A stretch of 64,000 nucleotides of DNA from Siphonodentalium dalli (lineage: Eukaryota > Mollusca > Scaphopoda > Gadilida > Siphonodentaliidae): assembly GCA_032622095.1 (NCBI GenBank), contig CP136065.1, forward strand, positions 243,657,474 to 243,721,473, in the 5' to 3' direction. The stretch's first letter is position 1. The number at the start of each line of letters is the position of its first letter. Of this stretch, positions 21,401 through 35,800 are shown piece after piece. The notes below the pieces were generated by a model. The model had not been told where the DNA came from and ran no database searches. It was given only the letters and a program-made list of their open reading frames with translations. The position numbers and the translations under genes are program-made.

Positions 21401-24400
21401 GCCGTGGCTAAATTTTCCAAGTCCAGCAGTATCTCAAAATAAGTGAAAAAAATCACTTTTGACCCAAAATTCGAGCAGGGGAGCACGAATTGGAACACAA
21501 CAATGCATTTGAGGCAAACAAAAGTGGGGGTCGAATTTCAATCTGAATTTCGAACTTCAATCCAGATCGAAATTCGCCCAGATTGAAATTCAGATTGAAA
21601 TTCAAACCTATAGATCGAGTAATTTCTCGAAGCTGAGCGTTAGTTTGCTTGATTCTCTTATGGAAAGTATCAAACATACCAAATTTCAGCTCAATCCAGC
21701 CTTAAACAATGCCACTTCCCTTCGGCACCTTGATATTGAAGGCGAAATGTTCCAAGTCCAGCGCCGTGGCTAAATTTTCCAAGTCCAGCAGTATCTCATA
21801 AAAAGTGAAAAAAATCACTTTTGACCCAAAATTCGAGCAGGGGAGCACGAATTGGAACACAACAATGAACTTAAGGCACAAAAAAGTGGGGGTCGAATTT
21901 CAATCTGAATTTCGAACGAATCTCCACCGAATTTCGAACGCTCAGATTGAAATTCAAACCTATAGATCGAGTAATTTCTCGAAGCTGAGCGTTAACTTGC
22001 TAGATTCTCTTATGGAAAGTATCAAAACTGCCAAGTTTCAGTCCGATCCAGCCATAAACAGTGCCACTTCCCTTCGGCACCTTGATATTGAAGGCTAAAT
22101 GTTCTAAGTCCAGCGCCGTGGCTAAATTTTCCAAGTCCAGCATTATCTCAAAATAAGTGAAAAAAATCACTTTTGACCCAAAATTCGAGCAGGGGAGCAC
22201 GAATTGGAACACAACAATGCATTTGAGGCAAACAAAAGTGGGGGTCGAATTTCAATCTGAATTTCGAACTTCAATCCAGATCGAAATTCGCCCAGATTGA
22301 AATTCAGATTGAAATTCAAACCTATAGATCGAGTAATTTCTCGAAGCTGAGCGTTAACTTGCTAGATTCTCTTATGGAAAGTATCAAAACTGCCAAGTTT
22401 CAGTCCGATCCAGCCATAAACAGTGCCACTTCCCTTCGGCACCTTGATATTGAAGGCTAAATGTTCTAAGTCCAGCGCCGTGGCTAAATTTTCCAAGTCC
22501 AGCAGTATCTCAAAATAAGTGAAAAAAATCACTTTTGACCCAAAATTCGAGCAGGGGAGCACGAATTGGAACACAACAATGCATTTGAGGCAAACAAAAG
22601 TGGGGGTCGAATTTCAATCTGAATTTCGAACTTCAATCCAGATCGAAATTCGCCCAGATTGAAATTCAGATTGAAATTCAAACCTATAGATCGAGTAATT
22701 TCTCGAAGCTGAGCGTTAGTTTGCTTGATTCTCTTATGGAAAGTATCAAACATACCAAATTTCAGCTCAATCCAGCCTTAAACAATGCCACTTCCCTTCG
22801 GCACCTTGATATTGAAGGCGAAATGTTCCAAGTCCAGCGCCGTGGCTAAATTTTCCAAGTCCAGCAGTATCTCATAAAAAGTGAAAAAAATCACTTTTGA
22901 CCCAAAATTCGAGCAGGGGAGCACGAATTGGAACACAACAATGAACTTAAGGCACAAAAAAGTGGGGGTCGAATTTCAATCTGAATTTCGAACGAATCTC
23001 CACCGAATTTCGAACGCTCAGATTGAAATTCAAACCTATAGATCGAGTAATTTCTCGAAGCTGAGCGTTAACTTGCTAGATTCTCTTATGGAAAGTATCA
23101 AAACTGCCAAGTTTCAGTCCGATCCAGCCATAAACAGTGCCACTTCCCTTCGGCACCTTGATATTGAAGGCTAAATGTTCTAAGTCCAGCGCCGTGGCTA
23201 AATTTTCCAAGTCCAGCAGTATCTCAAAATAAGTGAAAAAAATCACTTTTGACCCAAAATTCGAGCAGGGGAGCACGAATTGGAACACAACAATGCATTT
23301 GAGGCAAACAAAAGTGGGGGTCGAATTTCAATCTGAATTTCGAACTTCAATCCAGATCGAAATTCGCCCAGATTGAAATTCAGATTGAAATTCAAACCTA
23401 TAGATCGAGTAATTTCTCGAAGCTGAGCGTTAACTTGCTAGATTCTCTTATGGAAAGTATCAAAACTGCCAAGTTTCAGTCCGATCCAGCCATAAACAGT
23501 GCCACTTCCCTTCGGCACCTTGATATTGAAGGCTAAATGTTCTAAGTCCAGCGCCGTGGCTAAATTTTCCAAGTCCAGCATTATCTCAAAATAAGTGAAA
23601 AAAATCACTTTTGACCCAAAATTCGAGCAGGGGAGCACGAATTGGAACACAACAATGCATTTGAGGCAAACAAAAGTGGGGGTCGAATTTCAATCTGAAT
23701 TTCGAACTTCAATCCAGATCGAAATTCGCCCAGATTGAAATTCAGATTGAAATTCAAACCTATAGATCGAGTAATTTCTCGAAGCTGAGCGTTAACTTGC
23801 TAGATTCTCTTATGGAAAGTATCAAAACTGCCAAGTTTCAGTCCGATCCAGCCATAAACAGTGCCACTTCCCTTCGGCACCTTGATATTGAAGGCTAAAT
23901 GTTCTAAGTCCAGCGCCGTGGCTAAATTTTCCAAGTCCAGCAGTATCTCAAAATAAGTGAAAAAAATCACTTTTGACCCAAAATTCGAGCAGGGGAGCAC
24001 GAATTGGAACACAACAATGCATTTGAGGCAAACAAAAGTGGGGGTCGAATTTCAATCTGAATTTCGAACTTCAATCCAGATCGAAATTCGCCCAGATTGA
24101 AATTCAGATTGAAATTCAAACCTATAGATCGAGTAATTTCTCGAAGCTGAGCGTTAGTTTGCTTGATTCTCTTATGGAAAGTATCAAACATACCAAATTT
24201 CAGCTCAATCCAGCCTTAAACAATGCCACTTCCCTTCGGCACCTTGATATTGAAGGCGAAATGTTCCAAGTCCAGCGCCGTGGCTAAATTTTCCAAGTCC
24301 AGCAGTATCTCATAAAAAGTGAAAAAAATCACTTTTGACCCAAAATTCGAGCAGGGGAGCACGAATTGGAACACAACAATGAACTTAAGGCACAAAAAAG

Positions 24401-27400
24401 TGGGGGTCGAATTTCAATCTGAATTTCGAACGAATCTCCACCGAATTTCGAACGCTCAGATTGAAATTCAAACCTATAGATCGAGTAATTTCTCGAAGCT
24501 GAGCGTTAACTTGCTAGATTCTCTTATGGAAAGTATCAAAACTGCCAAGTTTCAGTCCGATCCAGCCATAAACAGTGCCACTTCCCTTCGGCACCTTGAT
24601 ATTGAAGGCTAAATGTTCTAAGTCCAGCGCCGTGGCTAAATTTTCCAAGTCCAGCAGTATCTCAAAATAAGTGAAAAAAATCACTTTTGACCCAAAATTC
24701 GAGCAGGGGAGCACGAATTGGAACACAACAATGCATTTGAGGCAAACAAAAGTGGGGGTCGAATTTCAATCTGAATTTCGAACTTCAATCCAGATCGAAA
24801 TTCGCCCAGATTGAAATTCAGATTGAAATTCAAACCTATAGATCGAGTAATTTCTCGAAGCTGAGCGTTAACTTGCTAGATTCTCTTATGGAAAGTATCA
24901 AAACTGCCAAGTTTCAGTCCGATCCAGCCATAAACAGTGCCACTTCCCTTCGGCACCTTGATATTGAAGGCGAAATTTTCTAAGTCCAGCGCCGTGGCTA
25001 AATTTTCCAAGTCCAGCAGTATCTCAAAATAAGTGAAAAAAATCACTTTTGACCCAAAATTCGAGCAGGGGAGCACGAATTGGAACACAACAATGCATTT
25101 GAGGCAAACAAAAGTGGGGGTCGAATTTCAATCTGAATTTCGAACTTCAATCCAGATCGAAATTCGCCCAGATTGAAATTCAGATTGAAATGCAAACCTA
25201 TAGATCGAGTAATTTCTCGAAGCTGAGCGTTAGTTTGCTTGATTCTCTTATGGAAAGTATCAAAACTGCCAAGTTTCAGTCCGATCCAGCCATAAACAGT
25301 GCCACTTCCCTTCGGCACCTTGATATTGAAGGCTAAATGTTCTAAGTCCAGCGCCGTGGCTAAATTTTCCAAGTCCAGCAGTATCTCAAAATAAGTGAAA
25401 AAAATCACTTTTGACCCAAAATTCGAGCAGGGGAGCACGAATTGGAACACAACAATGCATTTGAGGCAAACAAAAGTGGGGGTCGAATTTCAATCTGAAT
25501 TTCGAACTTCAATCCAGATCGAAATTCGCCCAGATTGAAATTCAGATTGAAATTCAAACCTATAGATCGAGTAATTTCTCGAAGCTGAGCGTTAGTTTGC
25601 TTGATTCTCTTATGGAAAGTATCAAACATACCAAATTTCAGCTCAATCCAGCCTTAAACAATGCCACTTCCCTTCGGCACCTTGATATTGAAGGCGAAAT
25701 GTTCCAAGTCCAGCGCCGTGGCTAAATTTTCCAAGTCCAGCAGTATCTCATAAAAAGTGAAAAAAATCACTTTTGACCCAAAATTCGAGCAGGGGAGCAC
25801 GAATTGGAACACAACAATGAACTTAAGGCACAAAAAAGTGGGGGTCGAATTTCAATCTGAATTTCGAACGAATCTCCACCGAATTTCGAACGCTCAGATT
25901 GAAATTCAAACCTATAGATCGAGTAATTTCTCGAAGCTGAGCGTTAACTTGCTAGATTCTCTTATGGAAAGTATCAAAACTGCCAAGTTTCAGTCCGATC
26001 CAGCCATAAACAGTGCCACTTCCCTTCGGCACCTTGATATTGAAGGCGAAATGTTCCAAGTCCAGCGCCGTGGCTAAATTTTCCAAGTCCAGCAGTATCT
26101 CAAAATAAGTGAAAAAAATCACTTTTGACCCAAAATTCGAGCAGGGGAGCACGAATTGGAACACAACAATGCATTTGAGGCAAACAAAAGTGGGGGTCGA
26201 ATTTCAATCTGAATTTCGAACTTCAATCCAGATCGAAATTCGCCCAGATTGAAATTCAGATTGAAATGCAAACCTATAGATCGAGTAATTTCTCGAAGCT
26301 GAGCGTTAGTTTGCTTGATTCTCTTATGGAAAGTATCAAAACTGCCAAGTTTCAGTCCGATCCAGCCATAAACAGTGCCACTTCCCTTCGGCACCTTGAT
26401 ATTGAAGGCTAAATGTTCTAAGTCCAGCGCCGTGGCTAAATTTTCCAAGTCCAGCAGTATCTCAAAATAAGTGAAAAAAATCACTTTTGACCCAAAATTC
26501 GAGCAGGGGAGCACGAATTGGAACACAACAATGCATTTGAGGCAAACAAAAGTGGGGGTCGAATTTCAATCTGAATTTCGAACTTCAATCCAGATCGAAA
26601 TTCGCCCAGATTGAAATTCAGATTGAAATTCAAACCTATAGATCGAGTAATTTCTCGAAGCTGAGCGTTAGTTTGCTTGATTCTCTTATGGAAAGTATCA
26701 AACATACCAAATTTCAGCTCAATCCAGCCTTAAACAATGCCACTTCCCTTCGGCACCTTGATATTGAAGGCGAAATGTTCCAAGTCCAGCGCCGTGGCTA
26801 AATTTTCCAAGTCCAGCAGTATCTCATAAAAAGTGAAAAAAATCACTTTTGACCCAAAATTCGAGCAGGGGAGCACGAATTGGAACACAACAATGAACTT
26901 AAGGCACAAAAAAGTGGGGGTCGAATTTCAATCTGAATTTCGAACGAATCTCCACCGAATTTCGAACGCTCAGATTGAAATTCAAACCTATAGATCGAGT
27001 AATTTCTCGAAGCTGAGCGTTAACTTGCTAGATTCTCTTATGGAAAGTATCAAAACTGCCAAGTTTCAGTCCGATCCAGCCATAAACAGTGCCACTTCCC
27101 TTCGGCACCTTGATATTGAAGGCTAAATGTTCTAAGTCCAGCGCCGTGGCTAAATTTTCCAAGTCCAGCAGTATCTCAAAATAAGTGAAAAAAATCACTT
27201 TTGACCCAAAATTCGAGCAGGGGAGCACGAATTGGAACACAACAATGCATTTGAGGCAAACAAAAGTGGGGGTCGAATTTCAATCTGAATTTCGAACTTC
27301 AATCCAGATCGAAATTCGCCCAGATTGAAATTCAGATTGAAATTCAAACCTATAGATCGAGTAATTTCTCGAAGCTGAGCGTTAACTTGCTAGATTCTCT

Positions 27401-27450
27401 TATGGAAAGTATCAAAACTGCCAAGTTTCAGTCCGATCCAGCCATAAACA

Positions 27451-28154
27451 GTGCCACTTCCCTTCGGCACCTTGATATTGAAGGCGAAATTTTCTAAGTC
27501 CAGCGCCGTGGCTAAATTTTCCAAGTCCAGCAGTATCTCAAAATAAGTGAAAAAAATCACTTTTGACCCAAAATTCGAGCAGGGGAGCACGAATTGGAAC
27601 ACAACAATGAACTTAAGGCACAAAAAAGTGGGGGTCGAATTTCAATCTGAATTTCGAACGAATCTCCACCGAATTTCGAACGCTCAGATTGAAATTCAAA
27701 CCTATAGATCGAGTAATTTCTCGAAGCTGAGCGTTAACTTGCTAGATTCTCTTATGGAAAGTATCAAAACTGCCAAGTTTCAGTCCGATCCAGCCATAAA
27801 CAGTGCCACTTCCCTTCGGCACCTTGATATTGAAGGCTAAATGTTCTAAGTCCAGCGCCGTGGCTAAATTTTCCAAGTCCAGCAGTATCTCAAAATAAGT
27901 GAAAAAAATCACTTTTGACCCAAAATTCGAGCAGGGGAGCACGAATTGGAACACAACAATGAACTTAAGGCACAAAAAAGTGGGGGTCGAATTTCAATCT
28001 GAATTTCGAACGAATCTCCACCGAATTTCGAACGCTCAGATTGAAATTCAAACCTATAGATCGAGTAATTTCTCGAAGCTGAGCGTTAACTTGCTAGATT
28101 CTCTTATGGAAAGTATCAAAACTGCCAAGTTTCAGTCCGATCCAGCCATAAACA
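27451..28154. repeat. Two adjacent short monomers (only SS pair in the window)
   Basis: Short monomers start at 27451 and 27803, exactly 352 bp apart, with no long monomer between. The first has gcgaaattttctaag and the second gctaaatgttctaag. Everywhere else a short unit is followed by at least one long unit. An out-of-register exchange that removed one L unit would produce this. Confidence 0.85.
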
Positions 28155-31100
28155 GTGCCACTTCCCTTCGGCACCTTGATATTGAAGGCTAAATGTTCTA
28201 AGTCCAGCGCCGTGGCTAAATTTTCCAAGTCCAGCATTATCTCAAAATAAGTGAAAAAAATCACTTTTGACCCAAAATTCGAGCAGGGGAGCACGAATTG
28301 GAACACAACAATGCATTTGAGGCAAACAAAAGTGGGGGTCGAATTTCAATCTGAATTTCGAACTTCAATCCAGATCGAAATTCGCCCAGATTGAAATTCA
28401 GATTGAAATTCAAACCTATAGATCGAGTAATTTCTCGAAGCTGAGCGTTAACTTGCTAGATTCTCTTATGGAAAGTATCAAAACTGCCAAGTTTCAGTCC
28501 GATCCAGCCATAAACAGTGCCACTTCCCTTCGGCACCTTGATATTGAAGGCTAAATGTTCTAAGTCAAGCGCCGTGGCTAAATTTTCCAAGTCCAGCAGT
28601 ATCTCAAAATAAGTGAAAAAAATCACTTTTGACCCAAAATTCGAGCAGGGGAGCACGAATTGGAACACAACAATGCATTTGAGGCAAACAAAAGTGGGGG
28701 TCGAATTTCAATCTGAATTTCGAACTTCAATCCAGATCGAAATTCGCCCAGATTGAAATTCAGATTGAAATTCAAACCTATAGATCGAGTAATTTCTCGA
28801 AGCTGAGCGTTAGTTTGCTTGATTCTCTTATGGAAAGTATCAAACATACCAAATTTCAGCTCAATCCAGCCTTAAACAATGCCACTTCCCTTCGGCACCT
28901 TGATATTGAAGGCGAAATGTTCCAAGTCCAGCGCCGTGGCTAAATTTTCCAAGTCCAGCAGTATCTCAAAATAAGTGAAAAAAATCACTTTTGACCCAAA
29001 ATTCGAGCAGGGGAGCACGAATTGGAACACAACAATGAACTTAAGGCACAAAAAAGTGGGGGTCGAATTTCAATCTGAATTTCGAACGAATCTCCACCGA
29101 ATTTCGAACGCTCAGATTGAAATTCAAACCTATAGATCGAGTAATTTCTCGAAGCTGAGCGTTAACTTGCTAGATTCTCTTATGGAAAGTATCAAAACTG
29201 CCAAGTTTCTGTCCGATCCAGCCATAAACAGTGCCACTTCCTTCGGCACCTTGATATTGAAGGCGAAATTTTCTAAGTCCAGCGCCGTGGCTAAATTTTC
29301 CAAGTCCAGCAGTATCTCAAAATAAGTGAAAAAAATCACTTTTGACCCAAAATTCGAGCAGGGGAGCACGAATTGGAACACAACAATGCATTTGAGGCAA
29401 ACAAAAGTGGGGGTCGAATTTCAATCTGAATTTCGAACTTCAATCCAGATCGAAATTCGCCCAGATTGAAATTCAGATTGAAATTCAAACCTATAGATCG
29501 AGTAATTTCTCGAAGCTGAGCGTTAGTTTGCTTGATTCTCTTATGGAAAGTATCAAACATACCAAATTTCAGCTCAATCCAGCCTTAAACAATGCCACTT
29601 CCCTTCGGCACCTTGATATTGAAGGCGAAATGTTCCAAGTCCAGCGCCGTGGCTAAATTTTCCAAGTCCAGCAGTATCTCATAAAAAGTGAAAAAAATCA
29701 CTTTTGACCCAAAATTCGAGCAGGGGAGCACGAATTGGAACACAACAATGAACTTAAGGCACAAAAAAGTGGGGGTCGAATTTCAATCTGAATTTCGAAC
29801 GAATCTCCACCGAATTTCGAACGCTCAGATTGAAATTCAAACCTATAGATCGAGTAATTTCTCGAAGCTGAGCGTTAACTTGCTAGATTCTCTTATGGAA
29901 AGTATCAAAACTGCCAAGTTTCAGTCCGATCCAGCCATAAACAGTGCCACTTCCCTTCGGCACCTTGATATTGAAGGCTAAATGTTCTAAGTCCAGCGCC
30001 GTGGCTAAATTTTCCAAGTCCAGCAGTATCTCAAAATAAGTGAAAAAAATCACTTTTGACCCAAAATTCGAGCAGGGGAGCACGAATTGGAACACAACAA
30101 TGCATTTGAGGCAAACAAAAGTGGGGGTCGAATTTCAATCTGAATTTCGAACTTCAATCCAGATCGAAATTCGCCCAGATTGAAATTCAGATTGAAATTC
30201 AAACCTATAGATCGAGTAATTTCTCGAAGCTGAGCGTTAACTTGCTAGATTCTCTTATGGAAAGTATCAAAACTGCCAAGTTTCAGTCCGATCCAGCCAT
30301 AAACAGTGCCACTTCCCTTCGGCACCTTGATATTGAAGGCGAAATTTTCTAAGTCCAGCGCCGTGGCTAAATTTTCCAAGTCCAGCAGTATCTCAAAATA
30401 AGTGAAAAAAATCACTTTTGACCCAAAATTCGAGCAGGGGAGCACGAATTGGAACACAACAATGCATTTGAGGCAAACAAAAGTGGGGGTCGAATTTCAA
30501 TCTGAATTTCGAACTTCAATCCAGATCGAAATTCGCCCAGATTGAAATTCAGATTGAAATGCAAACCTATAGATCGAGTAATTTCTCGAAGCTGAGCGTT
30601 AGTTTGCTTGATTCTCTTATGGAAAGTATCAAAACTGCCAAGTTTCAGTCCGATCCAGCCATAAACAGTGCCACTTCCCTTCGGCACCTTGATATTGAAG
30701 GCTAAATGTTCTAAGTCCAGCGCCGTGGCTAAATTTTCCAAGTCCAGCAGTATCTCAAAATAAGTGAAAAAAATCACTTTTGACCCAAAATTCGAGCAGG
30801 GGAGCACGAATTGGAACACAACAATGCATTTGAGGCAAACAAAAGTGGGGGTCGAATTTCAATCTGAATTTCGAACTTCAATCCAGATCGAAATTCGCCC
30901 AGATTGAAATTCAGATTGAAATTCAAACCTATAGATCGAGTAATTTCTCGAAGCTGAGCGTTAGTTTGCTTGATTCTCTTATGGAAAGTATCAAACATAC
31001 CAAATTTCAGCTCAATCCAGCCTTAAACAATGCCACTTCCCTTCGGCACCTTGATATTGAAGGCGAAATGTTCCAAGTCCAGCGCCGTGGCTAAATTTTC

Positions 31101-32819
31101 CAAGTCCAGCAGTATCTCATAAAAAGTGAAAAAAATCACTTTTGACCCAAAATTCGAGCAGGGGAGCACGAATTGGAACACAACAATGAACTTAAGGCAC
31201 AAAAAAGTGGGGGTCGAATTTCAATCTGAATTTCGAACGAATCTCCACCGAATTTCGAACGCTCAGATTGAAATTCAAACCTATAGATCGAGTAATTTCT
31301 CGAAGCTGAGCGTTAACTTGCTAGATTCTCTTATGGAAAGTATCAAAACTGCCAAGTTTCAGTCCGATCCAGCCATAAACAGTGCCACTTCCCTTCGGCA
31401 CCTTGATATTGAAGGCTAAATGTTCTAAGTCCAGCGCCGTGGCTAAATTTTCCAAGTCCAGCAGTATCTCAAAATAAGTGAAAAAAATCACTTTTGACCC
31501 AAAATTCGAGCAGGGGAGCACGAATTGGAACACAACAATGCATTTGAGGCAAACAAAAGTGGGGGTCGAATTTCAATCTGAATTTCGAACTTCAATCCAG
31601 ATCGAAATTCGCCCAGATTGAAATTCAGATTGAAATTCAAACCTATAGATCGAGTAATTTCTCGAAGCTGAGCGTTAACTTGCTAGATTCTCTTATGGAA
31701 AGTATCAAAACTGCCAAGTTTCAGTCCGATCCAGCCATAAACAGTGCCACTTCCCTTCGGCACCTTGATATTGAAGGCGAAATTTTCTAAGTCCAGCGCC
31801 GTGGCTAAATTTTCCAAGTCCAGCAGTATCTCAAAATAAGTGAAAAAAATCACTTTTGACCCAAAATTCGAGCAGGGGAGCACGAATTGGAACACAACAA
31901 TGAACTTAAGGCACAAAAAAGTGGGGGTCGAATTTCAATCTGAATTTCGAACGAATCTCCACCGAATTTCGAACGCTCAGATTGAAATTCAAACCTATAG
32001 ATCGAGTAATTTCTCGAAGCTGAGCGTTAACTTGCTAGATTCTCTTATGGAAAGTATCAAAACTGCCAAGTTTCAGTCCGATCCAGCCATAAACAGTGCC
32101 ACTTCCCTTCGGCACCTTGATATTGAAGGCTAAATGTTCTAAGTCCAGCGCCGTGGCTAAATTTTCCAAGTCCAGCATTATCTCAAAATAAGTGAAAAAA
32201 ATCACTTTTGACCCAAAATTCGAGCAGGGGAGCACGAATTGGAACACAACAATGCATTTGAGGCAAACAAAAGTGGGGGTCGAATTTCAATCTGAATTTC
32301 GAACTTCAATCCAGATCGAAATTCGCCCAGATTGAAATTCAGATTGAAATTCAAACCTATAGATCGAGTAATTTCTCGAAGCTGAGCGTTAACTTGCTAG
32401 ATTCTCTTATGGAAAGTATCAAAACTGCCAAGTTTCAGTCCGATCCAGCCATAAACAGTGCCACTTCCCTTCGGCACCTTGATATTGAAGGCTAAATGTT
32501 CTAAGTCCAGCGCCGTGGCTAAATTTTCCAAGTCCAGCAGTATCTCAAAATAAGTGAAAAAAATCACTTTTGACCCAAAATTCGAGCAGGGGAGCACGAA
32601 TTGGAACACAACAATGCATTTGAGGCAAACAAAAGTGGGGGTCGAATTTCAATCTGAATTTCGAACTTCAATCCAGATCGAAATTCGCCCAGATTGAAAT
32701 TCAGATTGAAATTCAAACCTATAGATCGAGTAATTTCTCGAAGCTGAGCGTTAGTTTGCTTGATTCTCTTATGGAAAGTATCAAACATACCAAATTTCAG
32801 CTCAATCCAGCCTTAAACA

Positions 32820-35800
32820 ATGCCACTTCCCTTCGGCACCTTGATATTGAAGGCGAAATGTTCCAAGTCCAGCGCCGTGGCTAAATTTTCCAAGTCCAGC
32901 AGTATCTCATAAAAAGTGAAAAAAATCACTTTTGACCCAAAATTCGAGCAGGGGAGCACGAATTGGAACACAACAATGAACTTAAGGCACAAAAAAGTGG
33001 GGGTCGAATTTCAATCTGAATTTCGAACGAATCTCCACCGAATTTCGAACGCTCAGATTGAAATTCAAACCTATAGATCGAGTAATTTCTCGAAGCTGAG
33101 CGTTAACTTGCTAGATTCTCTTATGGAAAGTATCAAAACTGCCAAGTTTCAGTCCGATCCAGCCATAAACAGTGCCACTTCCCTTCGGCACCTTGATATT
33201 GAAGGCTAAATGTTCTAAGTCCAGCGCCGTGGCTAAATTTTCCAAGTCCAGCAGTATCTCAAAATAAGTGAAAAAAATCACTTTTGACCCAAAATTCGAG
33301 CAGGGGAGCACGAATTGGAACACAACAATGCATTTGAGGCAAACAAAAGTGGGGGTCGAATTTCAATCTGAATTTCGAACTTCAATCCAGATCGAAATTC
33401 GCCCAGATTGAAATTCAGATTGAAATTCAAACCTATAGATCGAGTAATTTCTCGAAGCTGAGCGTTAACTTGCTAGATTCTCTTATGGAAAGTATCAAAA
33501 CTGCCAAGTTTCAGTCCGATCCAGCCATAAACAGTGCCACTTCCCTTCGGCACCTTGATATTGAAGGCGAAATTTTCTAAGTCCAGCGCCGTGGCTAAAT
33601 TTTCCAAGTCCAGCAGTATCTCAAAATAAGTGAAAAAAATCACTTTTGACCCAAAATTCGAGCAGGGGAGCACGAATTGGAACACAACAATGAACTTAAG
33701 GCACAAAAAAGTGGGGGTCGAATTTCAATCTGAATTTCGAACGAATCTCCACCGAATTTCGAACGCTCAGATTGAAATTCAAACCTATAGATCGAGTAAT
33801 TTCTCGAAGCTGAGCGTTAACTTGCTAGATTCTCTTATGGAAAGTATCAAAACTGCCAAGTTTCAGTCCGATCCAGCCATAAACAGTGCCACTTCCCTTC
33901 GGCACCTTGATATTGAAGGCTAAATGTTCTAAGTCCAGCGCCGTGGCTAAATTTTCCAAGTCCAGCAGTATCTCAAAATAAGTGAAAAAAATCACTTTTG
34001 ACCCAAAATTCGAGCAGGGGAGCACGAATTGGAACACAACAATGCATTTGAGGCAAACAAAAGTGGGGGTCGAATTTCAATCTGAATTTCGAACTTCAAT
34101 CCAGATCGAAATTCGCCCAGATTGAAATTCAGATTGAAATTCAAACCTATAGATCGAGTAATTTCTCGAAGCTGAGCGTTAGTTTGCTTGATTCTCTTAT
34201 GGAAAGTATCAAACATACCAAATTTCAGCTCAATCCAGCCTTAAACAATGCCACTTCCCTTCGGCACCTTGATATTGAAGGCGAAATGTTCCAAGTCCAG
34301 CGCCGTGGCTAAATTTTCCAAGTCCAGCAGTATCTCATAAAAAGTGAAAAAAATCACTTTTGACCCAAAATTCGAGCAGGGGAGCACGAATTGGAACACA
34401 ACAATGAACTTAAGGCACAAAAAAGTGGGGGTCGAATTTCAATCTGAATTTCGAACGAATCTCCACCGAATTTCGAACGCTCAGATTGAAATTCAAACCT
34501 ATAGATCGAGTAATTTCTCGAAGCTGAGCGTTAACTTGCTAGATTCTCTTATGGAAAGTATCAAAACTGCCAAGTTTCAGTCCGATCCAGCCATAAACAG
34601 TGCCACTTCCCTTCGGCACCTTGATATTGAAGGCTAAATGTTCTAAGTCCAGCGCCGTGGCTAAATTTTCCAAGTCCAGCAGTATCTCAAAATAAGTGAA
34701 AAAAATCACTTTTGACCCAAAATTCGAGCAGGGGAGCACGAATTGGAACACAACAATGCATTTGAGGCAAACAAAAGTGGGGGTCGAATTTCAATCTGAA
34801 TTTCGAACTTCAATCCAGATCGAAATTCGCCCAGATTGAAATTCAGATTGAAATTCAAACCTATAGATCGAGTAATTTCTCGAAGCTGAGCGTTAACTTG
34901 CTAGATTCTCTTATGGAAAGTATCAAAACTGCCAAGTTTCAGTCCGATCCAGCCATAAACAGTGCCACTTCCCTTCGGCACCTTGATATTGAAGGCTAAA
35001 TGTTCTAAGTCCAGCGCCGTGGCTAAATTTTCCAAGTCCAGCAGTATCTCAAAATAAGTGAAAAAAATCACTTTTGACCCAAAATTCGAGCAGGGGAGCA
35101 CGAATTGGAACACAACAATGCATTTGAGGCAAACAAAAGTGGGGGTCGAATTTCAATCTGAATTTCGAACTTCAATCCAGATCGAAATTCGCCCAGATTG
35201 AAATTCAGATTGAAATTCAAACCTATAGATCGAGTAATTTCTCGAAGCTGAGCGTTAGTTTGCTTGATTCTCTTATGGAAAGTATCAAACATACCAAATT
35301 TCAGCTCAATCCAGCCTTAAACAATGCCACTTCCCTTCGGCACCTTGATATTGAAGGCGAAATGTTCCAAGTCCAGCGCCGTGGCTAAATTTTCCAAGTC
35401 CAGCAGTATCTCATAAAAAGTGAAAAAAATCACTTTTGACCCAAAATTCGAGCAGGGGAGCACGAATTGGAACACAACAATGAACTTAAGGCACAAAAAA
35501 GTGGGGGTCGAATTTCAATCTGAATTTCGAACGAATCTCCACCGAATTTCGAACGCTCAGATTGAAATTCAAACCTATAGATCGAGTAATTTCTCGAAGC
35601 TGAGCGTTAACTTGCTAGATTCTCTTATGGAAAGTATCAAAACTGCCAAGTTTCAGTCCGATCCAGCCATAAACAGTGCCACTTCCCTTCGGCACCTTGA
35701 TATTGAAGGCTAAATGTTCTAAGTCCAGCGCCGTGGCTAAATTTTCCAAGTCCAGCAGTATCTCAAAATAAGTGAAAAAAATCACTTTTGACCCAAAATT

